The notes under the pieces were generated by a model. The model made no database searches, was not told the origin of the DNA, and saw nothing but the letters and a program-made list of their open reading frames with translations. From Emydura subglobosa (Eukaryota; Chordata; Testudines; Chelidae), in the NCBI GenBank assembly GCA_007922225.1, contig ML679959.1:27508540-27572539 (forward strand): 64,000 bases of DNA, written 5' to 3'. Shown piece after piece: positions 33,301 through 44,500 of this stretch (position 1 is its first letter; the number at the start of each line of letters is the position of its first letter). The translations under genes were made by a program, and so were the position numbers.

Positions 33301-35213
33301 CAAGCCCTTGAGGGTTGCTGGAAGGAAACCTGTCTTTATTCTTCAAGTACTTATCCTTTAAGCCTTTTATACAATATTGTGAATAATCAAGTTGAAAATC
33401 TCAGGACAAGAATGAAGAGGAGTCTGAGGACAGGCCAAAGGACCCAATCCTGGAGTCAGGACTCAGCTGAAACCTCTAATGAGTCCGAGAACTGTGCCTG
33501 TTGGAGGCTGCAGGAGCCTGTCCTTGCTTAGCAGTGTAGTTCTCCTCCACTCCCACGCCAGTTTAGTGGCGTTGAGTGATTTTTTTAGACCAGATTTACC
33601 TGGTGTAGAACCACAGCCCAGGGCCCTCAATCTTGGGTTTAAAAGCCAGGTTCGAAGAATGGAAGAGAAGCCACACATTTTCAGAAAGAAGTGCGGCATG
33701 TTTCTGGTTTTATTTCCCTGCCCTTCCTTCTAGTCCATCAAGGTTATTTCGTAATATTTCAAAATATTGTGACAACCAAAAAAAAAACCCCCAAAAACAC
33801 ACACACAAAAACAACCAATCCCCCCCCCCCCCACCTCCAAAAGTGGATTCCCTTGAAACCCGAGAGAGGTCGCTGCTCCTCCACACAACACTACTTCAAC
33901 CAACTAAGTTTTCACAACAAAGTATCCCCCCCCCCATCCCTCTTTTGGGGGAGGGGAAAGTATTTTGACATCAAGTCACATCTGTCATTTACACAACACA
34001 CTCAGTGGAACTCTCCGATACAAACGCCCCACACAGACTGCACCGAGCACAGCGCCTCCCATCCCCCCCCAGTCCTCGAGCAGAAGAAATGTTCTTGGCC
34101 ACATTCCCAGGGAAAAGGCACCGGTGCTATTAAAAACGAAAACCCTTTAAAGACATGGACCAGGCGAGGTACGAGGGGAATGACCCCCCCCCCCGCGGGC
34201 TGCCTGTCCTCCGGCGTGTCCTTACACAAATAACGCCGCGTTTTCATCACCTCTGGCTCCTTATCGTCTTAAGCATCAGCAGCCCCGGCCCCTGCCGTGA
34301 GCCGAGCCGGGATTTCAGCACGGCAGATTGCTAAAGGGCGCCCCCCCCTAAAGTTGGATGCTTTGCACCTTGCATGGGGGGGGGGGGGGGGGGGTTGCAT
34401 TTTAGCAAAGCCCGGGTTTTCGCCCTCCCCCCCCCCCCCCCCATCCTTTTTCCACGCAAACCCGGTTTTGCTCCGCTCTTTGCTGGGGCTACCTCCAGGA
34501 ACCGCGTGTGGAAAGGGGCCAGCTGCACTTCGGATGGCCGAGCCAACGCCGGAGCGCCCAGCAAAGCAAGGGGGGGTGGGGAGGGATTGTCCCTGGCTCC
34601 GGATTTGTTTTTAAACTGAAGGAAGAAGAGACGGGAGAGGAAGCGGGCAGCCCGTCTCCGGAGAGCAAGGTGCTGGCATTGCTACCCGGGCATTCCCTAC
34701 CCCCGAACCAGGCTCCGCTTCTGTTTACATTCCGCAGCCAACTCCTTGGACTCCACTCCGCGGCCGCCCATCACAGCGCACCCCGCTTTCCTGCCGGCCA
34801 CTCGCCCTCTGCGCGGAGCCGCCCTTTCCCACGGGAGCGGGGGGGCCAGGGGGGGGGTTGGGACCCCCCCCCCCCCCCCCCCCGCCAGGCTGGGGCCAAC
34901 CCCGGAGCCCGAGTCCCCGGAGCCCGGTTCTTGGCTCGCTTTAAGTCTTTGCCCCCCCCCAGATCTTTTATTTCTGCCTCCAAACCCCCACACCGAACCC
35001 GGGAGGGGCCGTTCATCACCCCAGGAAAGACCAGCCGGTGCCTAAGGAATCCCGCCCCCCCGCTCCAGCTTTCCTAAAGCAGAGCATGGGCCGGGTCAGG
35101 GCAAGGCACAGACACCTCGCACCGGTTGCTGTCGGAGCCCCGCAGCGTCCCGCACCCCTTAGCCAGCCAGCCACAGGTTGCAGAATTCGCTAGCCCGTCT
35201 GCAAAGTCATTCA

Positions 35214-35261
<48 letters not shown>

Positions 35262-38103
35262 ATGTGGTCAAGACGTCCCCTAGTACAGTCTGGAAACAAA
35301 CACAACCTGCAATGTTTCTGCCCCTCCCCCCTCCTCCGGCCCTTCGCAAGCCCCCTGTCCGGTCTGCGCCCCGCTGCGTGTGCAGTGGAGGATCAGCCGC
35401 ACGGTTCCCCCTCCTCCTCCCCGCGGAGATTTTTGCGGCACCGTGGAGGGCGGGTAGAAACACAACAACACAACAACCCAACAACAACAAACCAAAAAAA
35501 TCCAGCCACTGGGGGAGACCAGCCTAAAAAAAAAAAAAAAAAATCATCACGCAGAACCCAAAACGCCACAACACGGAGTGCAACCACCAGCACCGATAAC
35601 AACAACACTCTGCCTCTCCCACCTTCCCTGCACGGTCCTGTCCTGTCCTGTCCGCACCCTCCCCAGCACCCCAAGATCACAGCCTCCCCCCCACACACGG
35701 CTGCAGAGTCTGCCAGGCAAGGATCTCCGCCACCCCAAACAAGACGGGGGGGGCGAAAACGTTTCCAGTGGGGGGGGGGGAGAAATCGCCTTTTCCCACA
35801 CATCCCCCCCAAATGCACACACAACCCCCAAATGCACACACACACACACACACACCACCCCAAATGCACCCCCCACACACAAACACACACACCACCCCAA
35901 ATGCACCCCAGCGGTGTTAAAGCAGCTGGGGGACGGGGCGGGGGGGCTGCCAGGCGGCGGGGCTCCGCCGGGCAGAGCGCAGGGTGCCAATCTCTGCTGG
36001 CCGTGGCTCCGTCTCCGCGGAGCGGCCGGGGGTGGAGGCGCGCCAGGGGACGGGAGCGGGGACGGGACGGAGCCGGAGCCCAGCCAGGCGAGCAGCGGAG
36101 CGCAGAGAGAAAAAAGGAAAAAAACCCGCGGCCGCGCAGCGGAGCGGCTCCCGCGCCCGGGCTGGAGGGGCAGGAGCCAGGCGGGGCAGGGGCCAGCCCC
36201 GCCGCCCGAGGAAGCCCCATTCCCCAGCCAGTCCCGCGGGCCGAGGGAAGCCGCCCTGCCCGGCGCGCCCCGCCTGTCACCCCTGGCGGCCCACAGCCCG
36301 GCTCGCTCCGGAGTCGCGCCGCCTCCCCCCCCCCGCGCAATAAAAACACCGCGGCGCTCCGGCTGCCCTGCGCCGGGAGCACCTGCCGCGCCAGGCCGGG
36401 GAAGGAGGGGGGTAAGGAGAGGCGGCCGGGCCGGGGGGACAGCAACGGGCCGGGGCTGGGGCCGGGAGAGCAGGGGCAGGAGCAGCAGCGGTGGTAGCAG
36501 CAGCAGCAGCAGCAGCGGCAATGCAAGGCAAGGCAGTGCAAGGCAAGGCAGTGCAATGCAGTGCAATGGCAATCACCTGGTCTCCGGGCTTTCCTAGAAA
36601 CTCCTTGCATCACCACTTCTAAGAACCCCCGTTCTAAGAATCAACACCGCTCAATTCTCGGAATTTGAGCGGCCGACTCTACCACTGCGCCCAGCCCAGG
36701 GGAGGCCGCCGGGTGCCCGCCCCTCCTCGCCGGCCCCTTCCCCCCCCTCCACCGACCCGCCCGCCGGGGGACCCCCCCCCGCTGGCCACCTGCCCCGGCG
36801 CCTTTCCCACCCGGAGCGGAGCGGGGGGAGGGTTTGGCTCGCCCCGGCTGGGATCTTTCGTTCCCCCCCTACCCCTCCGGAGGCCAGTGGTAGGCGCCCG
36901 GCTCCGGAGTCACGTGGGCCGCCTGTGACGTCAGGGCGCGGCTTCAGTGTTGCAGCGTTCGGCCCTTGGAATTCTGAGAACTGGCTGGCGAGGCGGTGAC
37001 ATCAGGGTGCTGCGGGGCTCAGGCCGCCCCCCCCCCCCCCCNNNNNNNNNNNNNNNNNNNNNNNNNNNNNNNNNNNNNNNNNNNNNNNNNNNNNNNNNNN
37101 NNNNNNNNNNNNNNNNNNNNNNNNNNNNNNNNNNNNNNNNNNNNNNNNNNNNNNNNNNNNNNNNNNNNNNNNNNNNNNNNNNNNNNNNNNNNNNNNNNNN
37201 NNNNNNNNNNNNNNNNNNNNNNNNNNNNNNNNNNNNNNNNNNNNNNNNNNNNNNNNNNNNNNNNNNNNNNNNNNNNNNNNNNNNNNNNNNNNNNNNNNNN
37301 NNNNNNNNNNNNNNNNNNNNNNNNNNNNNNNNNNNNNNNNNNNNNNNNNNNNNNNNNNNNNNNNNNNNNNNNNNNNNNNNNNNNNNNNNNNNNNNNNNNN
37401 NNNNNNNNNNNNNNNNNNNNNNNNNNNNNNNNNNNNNNNNNTGCCAGGCGGCGGGGCTCCGCCGGGCAGAGCGCAGGGTGCCAATCTCTGCTGGCCGTGG
37501 CTCCGTCTCCGCGGAGCGGCCGGGGGTGGAGGCGCGCCAGGGGACGGGAGCGGGGACGGGACGGAGCCGGAGCCCAGCCAGGCGAGCAGCGGAGCGCAGA
37601 GAGAAAAAAGGAAAAAAACCCGCGGCCGCGCAGCGGAGCGGCTCCCGCGCCCGGGCTGGAGGGGCAGGAGCCAGGCGGGGCAGGGGCCAGCCCCGCCGCC
37701 CGAGGAAGCCCCATTCCCCAGCCAGTCCCGCGGGCCGAGGGAAGCCGCCCTGCCCGGCGCGCCCCGCCTGTCACCCCTGGCGGCCCACAGCCCGGCTCGC
37801 TCCGGAGTCGCGCCCCCCCCCCCCCCCGCGCAATAAAAACACCGCGGCGCTCCGGCTGCCCTGCGCCGGGAGCACCTGCCGCGCCAGGCCGGGGAAGGAG
37901 GGGGGTAAGGAGAGGCGGCCGGGCCGGGGGGACAGCAACGGGCCGGGGCTGGGGCCGGGAGAGCAGCGGCAGGAGCAGCAGCGGTGGTAGCAGCAGCGGC
38001 AGCAGCGGCGGCAATGCAAGGCAAGGCAGTGCAAGGCAAGGCAGTGCAATGCAGTGCAATGGCAATCACCTGGTCTCCGGGCTTTCCTAGAAACTCCTTG
38101 CAT
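27276..38103 (-). CDS. Upstream ORF in BCL6 leader, 19 codons, split across exons 1 and 2
   Basis: Spliced uORF: ATG at 38,103-38,101 (duplicate at 36,610-36,608) through the exon 1 donor at 38,070, joined to exon 2 from 27,301, ending TGA at 27,278-27,276. Peptide MQGVSRKARRPGLKDTFGL. The start context is GTGGTGATGC (purine at -3). The stop is only 24 nt upstream of the BCL6 AUG in the spliced mRNA (13 nt of exon 2 plus 11 nt of exon 3), too close for efficient reinitiation, so it would be expected to dampen BCL6 translation unless bypassed by leaky scanning. The recalled human leader has a uORF of the same 19-codon length with the same start and stop positions but several residue changes. 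No function as a peptide is implied. Confidence 0.55.
27302..29389 (-). other. BCL6 intron 1, 3' part
   Basis: Contains an antisense MIR-like copy (27,790-27,960: GGGAAACTGAGGCACTGAGC ... CACACAGCAAGTCAGTGGCA) and otherwise unique sequence, becoming GC-rich after about 29,200. Confidence 0.55.
27790..27960 (-). repeat. MIR-type SINE (antisense)
   Basis: Near-canonical antisense MIR core: TTTCAAAGCGCTTTGCAAAT, GGGAAACTGAGGCACTGAGC, ATCACACAGCAAGTCAGTGG. Lies in BCL6 intron 1. Confidence 0.75.
29390..29950 (-). promoter_or_regulatory. BCL6: Intronic CpG island with candidate alternative BCL6 first exon
   Basis: GC- and CpG-rich block inside intron 1, distinct from the main promoter. On the minus strand it ends in a donor ATGCAAG|GTACCG (exon end 29,390). 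Human BCL6 has a transcript with an alternative 5' exon a few kb upstream of the ATG exon, as I recall, so this is the natural candidate. The start is not determinable. If spliced to exon 2 it would open a 10-codon uORF using the same stop as the exon 1 uORF. A (CA)n tract lies at about 29,707-29,727. Confidence 0.45.
29959..29973 (+). promoter_or_regulatory. Strong CTCF-like motif in BCL6 intron 1
   Basis: The plus strand reads CCACTAGAGGGCGCT, essentially the CTCF core consensus including the GCGCT extension. It sits at the edge of the intronic CpG island. CTCF binding in BCL6 intron 1, blocked by CpG methylation, has been reported in human B-cell lymphoma, which makes this position credible. 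Confidence 0.6.
30000..34250 (-). other. BCL6 intron 1, central AT-rich part
   Basis: Mostly unique AT-rich sequence with short C runs and A runs (for example 30,412-30,423 and 33,778-33,835). One further CTCF-like motif lies at 32,573. No exon with convincing flanks or known protein similarity. Confidence 0.5.
32573..32587 (+). promoter_or_regulatory. CTCF-like motif in BCL6 intron 1
   Basis: The plus strand reads CCACTAGATGGCAGC, a full match to CCASYAGRKGGCRS. Same orientation as the site at 29,959. Motif evidence only. Confidence 0.5.
35213..35259. repeat. (CA)n microsatellite
   Basis: About 22 uninterrupted CA units on the plus strand, in BCL6 intron 1. A long frame reading through it (35,178-36,497) is low-complexity and not a gene. 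Confidence 0.95.
35805..35912. repeat. CA-rich minisatellite with CCCCAAATGCAC unit
   Basis: Four copies of CCCAAATGCAC separated by variable CA runs, directly readable. The counterpart in the right-hand copy of the promoter block is not seen because that copy starts after the gap, at TGCCAGG. Confidence 0.9.
35948..37041. repeat. BCL6 promoter/exon 1 block, copy 1 (probable assembly duplicate)
   Basis: Nearly identical to 37,442-38,530 at an offset of 1,493-1,494 bases. Differences are confined to C-run lengths, the CAG/CGG tract (about 36,482-36,520) and a few substitutions. It runs into a C homopolymer and then the N gap. It includes a second copy of BCL6 exon 1 (donor at 36,577), so it is most likely an unmerged contig end or the other haplotype. 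Confidence 0.85.
37042..37441. other. Assembly gap (400 N)
   Basis: Exactly 400 N, entered from a run of 15 or more C. The round length suggests a placeholder or estimated gap. Both sides carry the same BCL6 promoter sequence. Confidence 0.99.
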
Positions 38104-38310
38104 CACCACTTCTAAGAACCCCCGTTCTAAGAATCAACACCGCTCAATTCTCGGAATTTGAGCGGCCGACTCTACCACTGCGCCCAGCCCAGGGGAGGCC
38201 GCCGGGTGCCCGCCCCTCCTCGCCGGCCCCTTCCCCCCCCTCCACCGACCCGCCCGCCGGGGGACCCCCCCCCCGCTGGCCACCTGCCCCGGCGCCTTTC
38301 CCACCCGGAG
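38070..38310 (-). other. BCL6: BCL6 non-coding exon 1 (5' end approximate)
   Basis: On the minus strand GCAGTGGTAGAGTC, CTCAAATTCCGAGAATTGAG, TGTTGATTCTTAGAAC, GGTTCTTAGAAGTGGTGATG and TTTCTAGGAAAG run to a donor GACCAG|GTGATT at 38,069. This order closely matches the human BCL6 exon 1 leader as I remember it. The copy at 36,577-36,817 is the duplicate. The transcription start is not marked by a TATA box and is estimated from mammalian exon length. Confidence 0.78.
38084..38156. promoter_or_regulatory. BCL6: Cluster of four BCL6/STAT-type sites (TTCnnnGAA) in BCL6 exon 1
   Basis: TTCCTAGAA at 38,084, TTCTAAGAA at 38,110 and 38,125, and TTCTCGGAA at 38,148 lie within 73 bp; a fifth, TTCTGAGAA, is at 38,466. 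Duplicates at 36,591, 36,617, 36,632, 36,655 and 36,972. TTCCTAGAA fits the BCL6 consensus, and all fit STAT sites. Human BCL6 exon 1 contains BCL6-bound sites for negative autoregulation and STAT5-bound sites, so the same circuit is expected. Confidence 0.82.
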
Positions 38311-38404
38311 CGGAGCGGGGGGAGGGTTTGGCTCGCCCCGGCTGGGATCTTTCGTTCCCCCCCTACCCCTCCGGAGGCCAGTGGTAGGCGCCCGGCTCCG
38401 GAGT

Positions 38405-38427
38405 CACGTGGGCCGCCTGTGACGTCA
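38405..38427. promoter_or_regulatory. BCL6: BCL6 promoter: E-box CACGTG and CRE TGACGTCA
   Basis: Perfect palindromic CACGTG (38,405-38,410) and TGACGTCA (38,420-38,427), 9 bp apart, about 340 bp upstream of the exon 1 donor. The duplicate is at 36,911-36,933. They suggest USF/MYC-type and CREB/ATF-type input to the CpG-island promoter. Motif evidence only. Confidence 0.55.
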
Positions 38428-38570
38428 GGGCGCGGCTTCAGTGTTGCAGCGTTCGGCCCTTGGAATTCTGAGAACTGGCTGGCGAGGCGGTGACATCAGG
38501 GTGCTGCGGGGCTCAGGCCGCCCCCCCCCCCGCCCCCCGCCCCCCCCCCCCCGGCCCCCCCCCCCCCGAG

Positions 38571-41500
38571 CCAGATCCCCTCTCCAGCAAAGTGCTTGCA
38601 AACCTAGAGACCTGGGAGAAGGGGGCGGGGGGGTTTCCATCACGCAGGAGGAGAGAAAAGCAAAACAAAACAAAAAAAAAAAAACCCTAATAAAAATGCA
38701 GGAGCAGGAGGAGGAGGAGGAGGAAGCAGCCCAAACCTCAGGCAGTCAGTAGGGAGGCGAGGCTGTCTTGGGATCTTTAAAAATATATCCGTCTTTTTTA
38801 TCTCTCTCTCTTTCCCTCTCCATCTCTTTTTGGCTCTCAGGCTGGTGAGATTTACTGTTGATGAAAGAAGCTTGGTTTCCCTCCCCCCCTCCCCCATGTA
38901 GATCTCATTTTTTAATGATTGTTTTTGGAGGGGGGAAGCGTTGCCTTTTATTTTTTTTTTAATGTGCGGAATATCCTTGGTCTTGGAAAGAAAGATACTC
39001 CGAGGATTATGTTTTCTTTTGGTCCTGTTCTCCCACCCTCCCACCCTTTCCAGGACTCTTAAATGGTGGGTTAATTCTTCCTAGTTGTTGTCAGTATTGC
39101 TGATTCTTGCAAAATAGACTGTATGTCAGTATAGAGCTGCCTGTGTGTATATGTAAATGTCTAGCTATAATAGTGGGCAATTTTTTAAATTATTATTACT
39201 GCTTTTTAAAGTAGCGTTAGACTGCTTGCTTCAGGTCACTCAGAGGCAGCTGTAAAGGCCTGCTTTTGCTATTGGAGGAGTTTTCAGCCAGCGATGAAAA
39301 CATAAAGACTTTCCAGTCCATGTTACTGACAGAGCTGCAGGGGTGGGGTGCGGGAGACAGCAAAAATATTATTAGAAGGACCCGTTATATATGTAAGCCA
39401 ATGTATTGCATATTTATTTTCACTGTGAATCCACTCAGGGCCTGTTCTGAGTGTGTACAAATCAGCTGATTTCTATTGCACTTATTTGTTTTTTCCCTGA
39501 TCATTTTGGAGTAAGAGGATCCAGTATTCCTGGTGGCTACTTCCAGATAACGGGGGAGAGGGGTGTTCTATGTGTGTCTGTGTGATGGTATTTCAGGTTT
39601 ATAACAATTAACAGAAATTTGTTCACAAGAATAACCATCACAGGGTCACAGTGCCCTAGCTCCAGCTAATACAATTGCTTAGAGCTACTTATTAAATTAC
39701 AAATGAATTCCACGAAGGCTGCAACCTTAACACAAAGATATTATTGTACATTCTATGCTGCATTTTTTATTTTGTGGCGAAATTCCTGGACTGAAATGCT
39801 CAGATCTGCTTTAAAGTAGAAAAAAAGGAAGAGGGCCTTACTTTTAATACTACACGTCTATTATTTAAAACAGCCCAGTAGCAAGTCAGGTATCACACTA
39901 ATAAGACACTTGAGATGATACAGACATGCTTTAAAGACGTCTTCTCTGTAGTTAAAAAGTAATATATAATTCAAAGTGAGTGAGCATGGCTTTACTTAGA
40001 TTGTAAGAGCTCAGGGACAGGGAAGGCTTGTTTATCTGCGTTTATCTTGTTTATCTGTGTTTGCAAAGAGCAGTGTAAACTAATGGTGCTATATAAAGGG
40101 ACTTAATAACAAATAATATAGTAGTGATAATAACTAGGCTTTTGTTCCATACGAGATGGAATTTATGAAGAAAATGTCCTTTCTGTTTGTCCCTCTCTGC
40201 AGGCTGAATCTTTTGTTTTGGATGTATTGATCGGGCTGGCTGAATGCAATGTTTGCAGAAAGTTAGGAAGGAGCAAAAAAAAAAAAAAAATCCTGAGATT
40301 GAAGATTTATCATGATTGCTGTTCCAACTGGCATTTTGCAGAGTTGAAATCTTGTCATGCATTTATGCTGCCAAATGTAGGGTTGCATCAGAGTTTCCAT
40401 TATCAGCCCCCTGTTTACAAGGAGTTATAAATCATCTATGAGCATTCCCTTTGGTATGGGAACTTGCTATATAGGTTCTCAGCCTGGAAGCAAATATAGA
40501 TTTTATCCATTTTTCCTGGGGGCCTCATATTCTCTTCTTTCTTCCCATTTTGCCCTTCCTAGTAGTGTGCCTTGAACATGCACTCCTTGTGCACCTCCCC
40601 CCCCCATTTAATTCCTTTGAAGTTTCTTCCCCATACTCTGAAATGGGAGTTCTGCGTGCCTAGGGAATGTAATACCCAGCACAGGGAAGACCAATTCAGA
40701 TCCCATATATGCTACTCCTACTTTGCCCAGTGGGGTCAGTGCAGAGCAAGTCCTTCCTTGCTGTAATAGAAGATGAGCTTTCTTCACAGCACATCTAGCG
40801 CCAGCAGGGCCTGGAAATGAGATCGGAATTCCAGGCCTGATCTGTAGGCACGTTTTGCAAAAAGGCAAGGAAGTTTACTAACGTTGACTATATCTTGTCA
40901 TTCCTTTAGCTCAAAAACTGGCTGCATTTTAAGATGAAACTGGCTGTTGAAGAGGGGAGTTAACAGGAAAGCGGGCAGGGAAGGGAGTGGATATAAAAAC
41001 TTGTAAACAACCAAGTTATTAACATTGGTCTGCTATGCAGATGCATTCATTTCTTTCATAATCTGGACCCAGTCCTTCAGATCTGATGCATGCAACCCTC
41101 CCCCCCCCCCCCCCCCACATTTCCTTTCTGTTCCTTACACACATATAAGGACTGTAGGAGCAGCCCTCACTATATCGACCTATATATTTTGTCCATACTC
41201 CACATCAATATAATAATAAAGATTAGATTTACATGAAGGACTAGAACAGCTCCTTTTGCTGTGTGTCATCACTAGTACCTAGGTTACAAACCAGTGATGA
41301 AGACAGGGTCACCCATCAGATCGGTACCACTGCTTCTGATGCTGCACTGTATGATATTAACTCTAGTGTTCTAGTCAAAATTGCAATGGATGTAATTCTG
41401 CCTACTTAAAAATCCTCCCATAGTTTGCAAAAGTTTATTCTTCACTTTCCCCTCCTGCAAAACTGTGCTGTTCTTCCGGTGCAGTGTAGCTACTGAGTTA

Positions 41501-44500
41501 CTACACACCCGAGAGGCATGTCACAGGTGGTTTGATTGATTTCCCGATATAAAATACTTTGGGATGAGAAGCAGCACATACATGACAATTATTATTAATA
41601 ATACTTATCCCTTTACAATTACAATTCTATATTTAAGGCCAGGGGAGTTGGATATATTGATCAAGGATGATAGATGGCCCTTAATAAGGAATTAGTCAGT
41701 CCGGCTGGGATATATAATATGTTTTTATATGCAAGTATTTAATGTTCTCAGGTAAACAACACATTTGAGAAGGACGGTCTGATCATTCTTTTTTATATAT
41801 ATTTATATATTTTAAAAATCAAATCTCAGTTTAAAATTAGGTTTTTTGGTTGTTTTTTTTTTAAATTAGCCCCTTCAGGAAATAAATCCTACCTACCCAA
41901 ATATAGAAATAGCCACTAGGTCTTTAAAAAGAGTGCTAAAAACAGAAAACTGACCCTTAAGAAAGGACATTCTGTCTTTGACACCTTTCTTATAGCAGTT
42001 ACAGTCAGATTGTCTGCTGAGCTCTGGGAATCCAGCCTTTTTATCAGCTTTGTGTCATAACATAAACATTATTTAAGGGCAGTTTTGTGTCTGCAGTTTT
42101 ATAAAATAAGGGTGGATTGCAGAGTGCATAGGGTTCCCTGGTTCAATTGCATTATCTTGTTTTCTAATCTAACCTACTTTTCTGTCAGAGTTTGGTGCTC
42201 TGCAGGAGTGTTTTCGGTGCAATCTCTGAGCCCTTTTGTGGGTGTCTGATTTCTGTAACACATTTTGGTTTCCAGTATGAATGTAACATTCAAAGAATAT
42301 CATGACACTACTCTAGGTGTATGCGATCTTATCTACCTGACATTTAGTTTTTTAACCGTCCATTCACTTGATTTGCATAAAATCACACAGTCATAATTTT
42401 TTTGGCATCATCATAACAAACTACTCGAGACTGCCAGCTTGCTTTTGCTTGCTGCCTGTCAGCCTGAATGCATGTTTTCCCCCTTTCTTTGCATCTGGAC
42501 TTGGAGCTTTCTGGATCTATTAACAGCACTTTCAAAGGGATGAACATTTCGGTCATTATATCCGTGACAACAGCTAAGCCCCTTAATAAGTGTCAAGATT
42601 TAACTTCAAAACCAAACAGCTCAGCATGCCAGGTTCTTGCATCTCATTCTGTGTTGTAGTTTGTATTGTTTTAAATATAGATCTCTTTGCTTTTATTTAC
42701 AGAGGAAACCCACAGAACAGTCTGCCTGATCCCAGAAGGCATGCCCTGCAACTGCTGTGTTCATTACAAAACAATCCTGCAATTAAAATAAACTCCAAGA
42801 GCTAAACAAATTGCCCTGGCTGCTGATCATTTGCTAATTTCAGGTTCTTATGTCTAGAACGATTTTTTCCCCAGCAGTCGTATCCGAGGAGGCAGCAGCT
42901 GGAGGTGTGAAAGGAGAAGGGGGGACACCCCCATGTTTGTAAACTACTAGACATAGGGAGTAGGAGAGGAATATTATTATGTAAAACAGTGTTTTTTTTA
43001 TTGGCGTGTTCATGACATGGCAGGATCCTTCCTTCTGGGGGAAGGACTGGAAGTGGAAAAACTTGATTTGCATGGTAGAGCCTGGCTTTCGTACACACCC
43101 TTTGTACACTGGCACATACTAAACCAGCTCTGAAGGCTTCTTCGGCTCACTTAAGAGTCCAAGAATGTGCATGGAGACTGCACTGGTACTTTTCCATTCA
43201 CATGCCCACAGTGGAGTGTCTTGTTTATTTCATCCTTTGTGCAGAAACCTTTTGACTATATTAGATATCAGTCATCATCACACTCCTCCCTGAAGTCAAC
43301 AAAGGGAGGCACACTCCCGGAGAGGGGAAAGGAGAAAGATTTTCAGCCTGTCTGCCTAAAAATCTCCCTGTACTTTCAACTGGAGAAGTTGTTACTCATT
43401 CATCTACCTAAAAAGAAACCACATAACAGTTGTGTTACTGGTACACACATGAACTCCCCCCCTCCTGCCCTAAATCTAGATTGTCAAGGGTTTGGATAAT
43501 CAAGGCAATTGTCAATGTAATTATAAGACAGGACAGTTCAGCTAATGAGCCTTGGAGAACTGGATAATCAGATTTTATCAGAAAATGACATTAATACATT
43601 ATTGAGAAATTGGTCCTAATAATTGACAGATTTACTTGCCCGTCATTACTATGAGATTAAACTTGTGTGTCAAAAATTACTTGGCCCAGGTAAGTGTGAG
43701 AGTAGAATGTTTGCAGTCTATCTATCTGTCTGTCTTGTCTGTCCGTCCTTGTAAACACTTACTATGAAAAATAGTAATGACACAGTATGCATGTAAGGGT
43801 GTCTATTGTTCCCATCACCGTGGAACTAGGCATCGCAGTTCTATGCCACAAGTACATGATTTTTGGTTTAAAAGGTAAATTTCAAACCTAAGTTCTAGTG
43901 AGTTTCCAGCCAGTCACAGAAAATTATCCTTTCTGCTCTCTGCTCCCAATCAATTTTTAACCAATTACAGACCAAAGTCTGTGATGTTTTGTTTTGTTTT
44001 TTCCTTTTCTGCTGAGTTTGTCGGTGAGCTAGTAAAGCAAAATGAAGTGATTCACTTGTAGACCTTGTACTACTGATTTATAACATCTTCAAATACAAGC
44101 ATATATTCCATACGCCTTTCCCCATGCCTATACCCCTATTTTTCTTCCCCCTGCAGCTTCTCATTAGAATTTGTCTCATTTGAAAATATTAAGCATGAGA
44201 CTCCTGGAAATGTAAAGCTCATCACGTATTTTAAGCAGTGCTAGAACCGCATTTTTTTTTAAGCACCTCTTCTAACATTCAACTGATGAGATTAAAACAC
44301 AAAACAAAAGAACAGAAACAAAAATAACCCTAGAGATATATTCCTAGTTTAAAAAAACAAACAAACAAAACCCCTGAGTTGGTTCATGCCTAAATTACAG
44401 TGTTTGTTTTGCCTGAAAGAAATTGATAAAGGGCAGTCCTTGACTCAGATTATTATTTAGTATTACTATTTATTTCTATTCCAGTAGTGCCCAGAAGGTC

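Larger units (their letters stand above)
37442..38530. repeat. BCL6 promoter/exon 1 block, copy 2 (contiguous with upstream flank)
   Basis: Second instance of the 35,948-37,041 sequence. It passes through the C-rich tract at 38,521-38,567 into unique upstream sequence, so its right side is the true upstream flank of the gene. Confidence 0.85.
34250..38570. promoter_or_regulatory. BCL6: BCL6 promoter CpG island (with gap)
   Basis: Very GC- and CpG-rich region with many long C/G homopolymers (for example 34,378-34,394, 34,427-34,441, 34,866-34,882, 38,521-38,567) surrounding exon 1. All long open frames here on both strands are low-complexity Pro/Arg/Gly/Ala translations and are not genes. Confidence 0.75.

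Noticed and set aside
35178..36616. Long open frames on both strands (up to 439 codons) over the BCL6 promoter
   Set aside because: They run through (CA)n, poly-A and GC-rich promoter DNA, give Pro/Arg/Gly/Ala/His-rich low-complexity proteins, exist in several frames at once, and have no domain.
36577..36817. A second, biological BCL6 first exon (tandem promoter duplication)
   Set aside because: Near identity to 38,070-38,310 and placement at both sides of an assembly gap favour an assembly artefact; reported as a finding instead.
36947..38109. Open frames spanning the N gap
   Set aside because: More than a third of each is undetermined sequence; they exist only because N codons are not stops.
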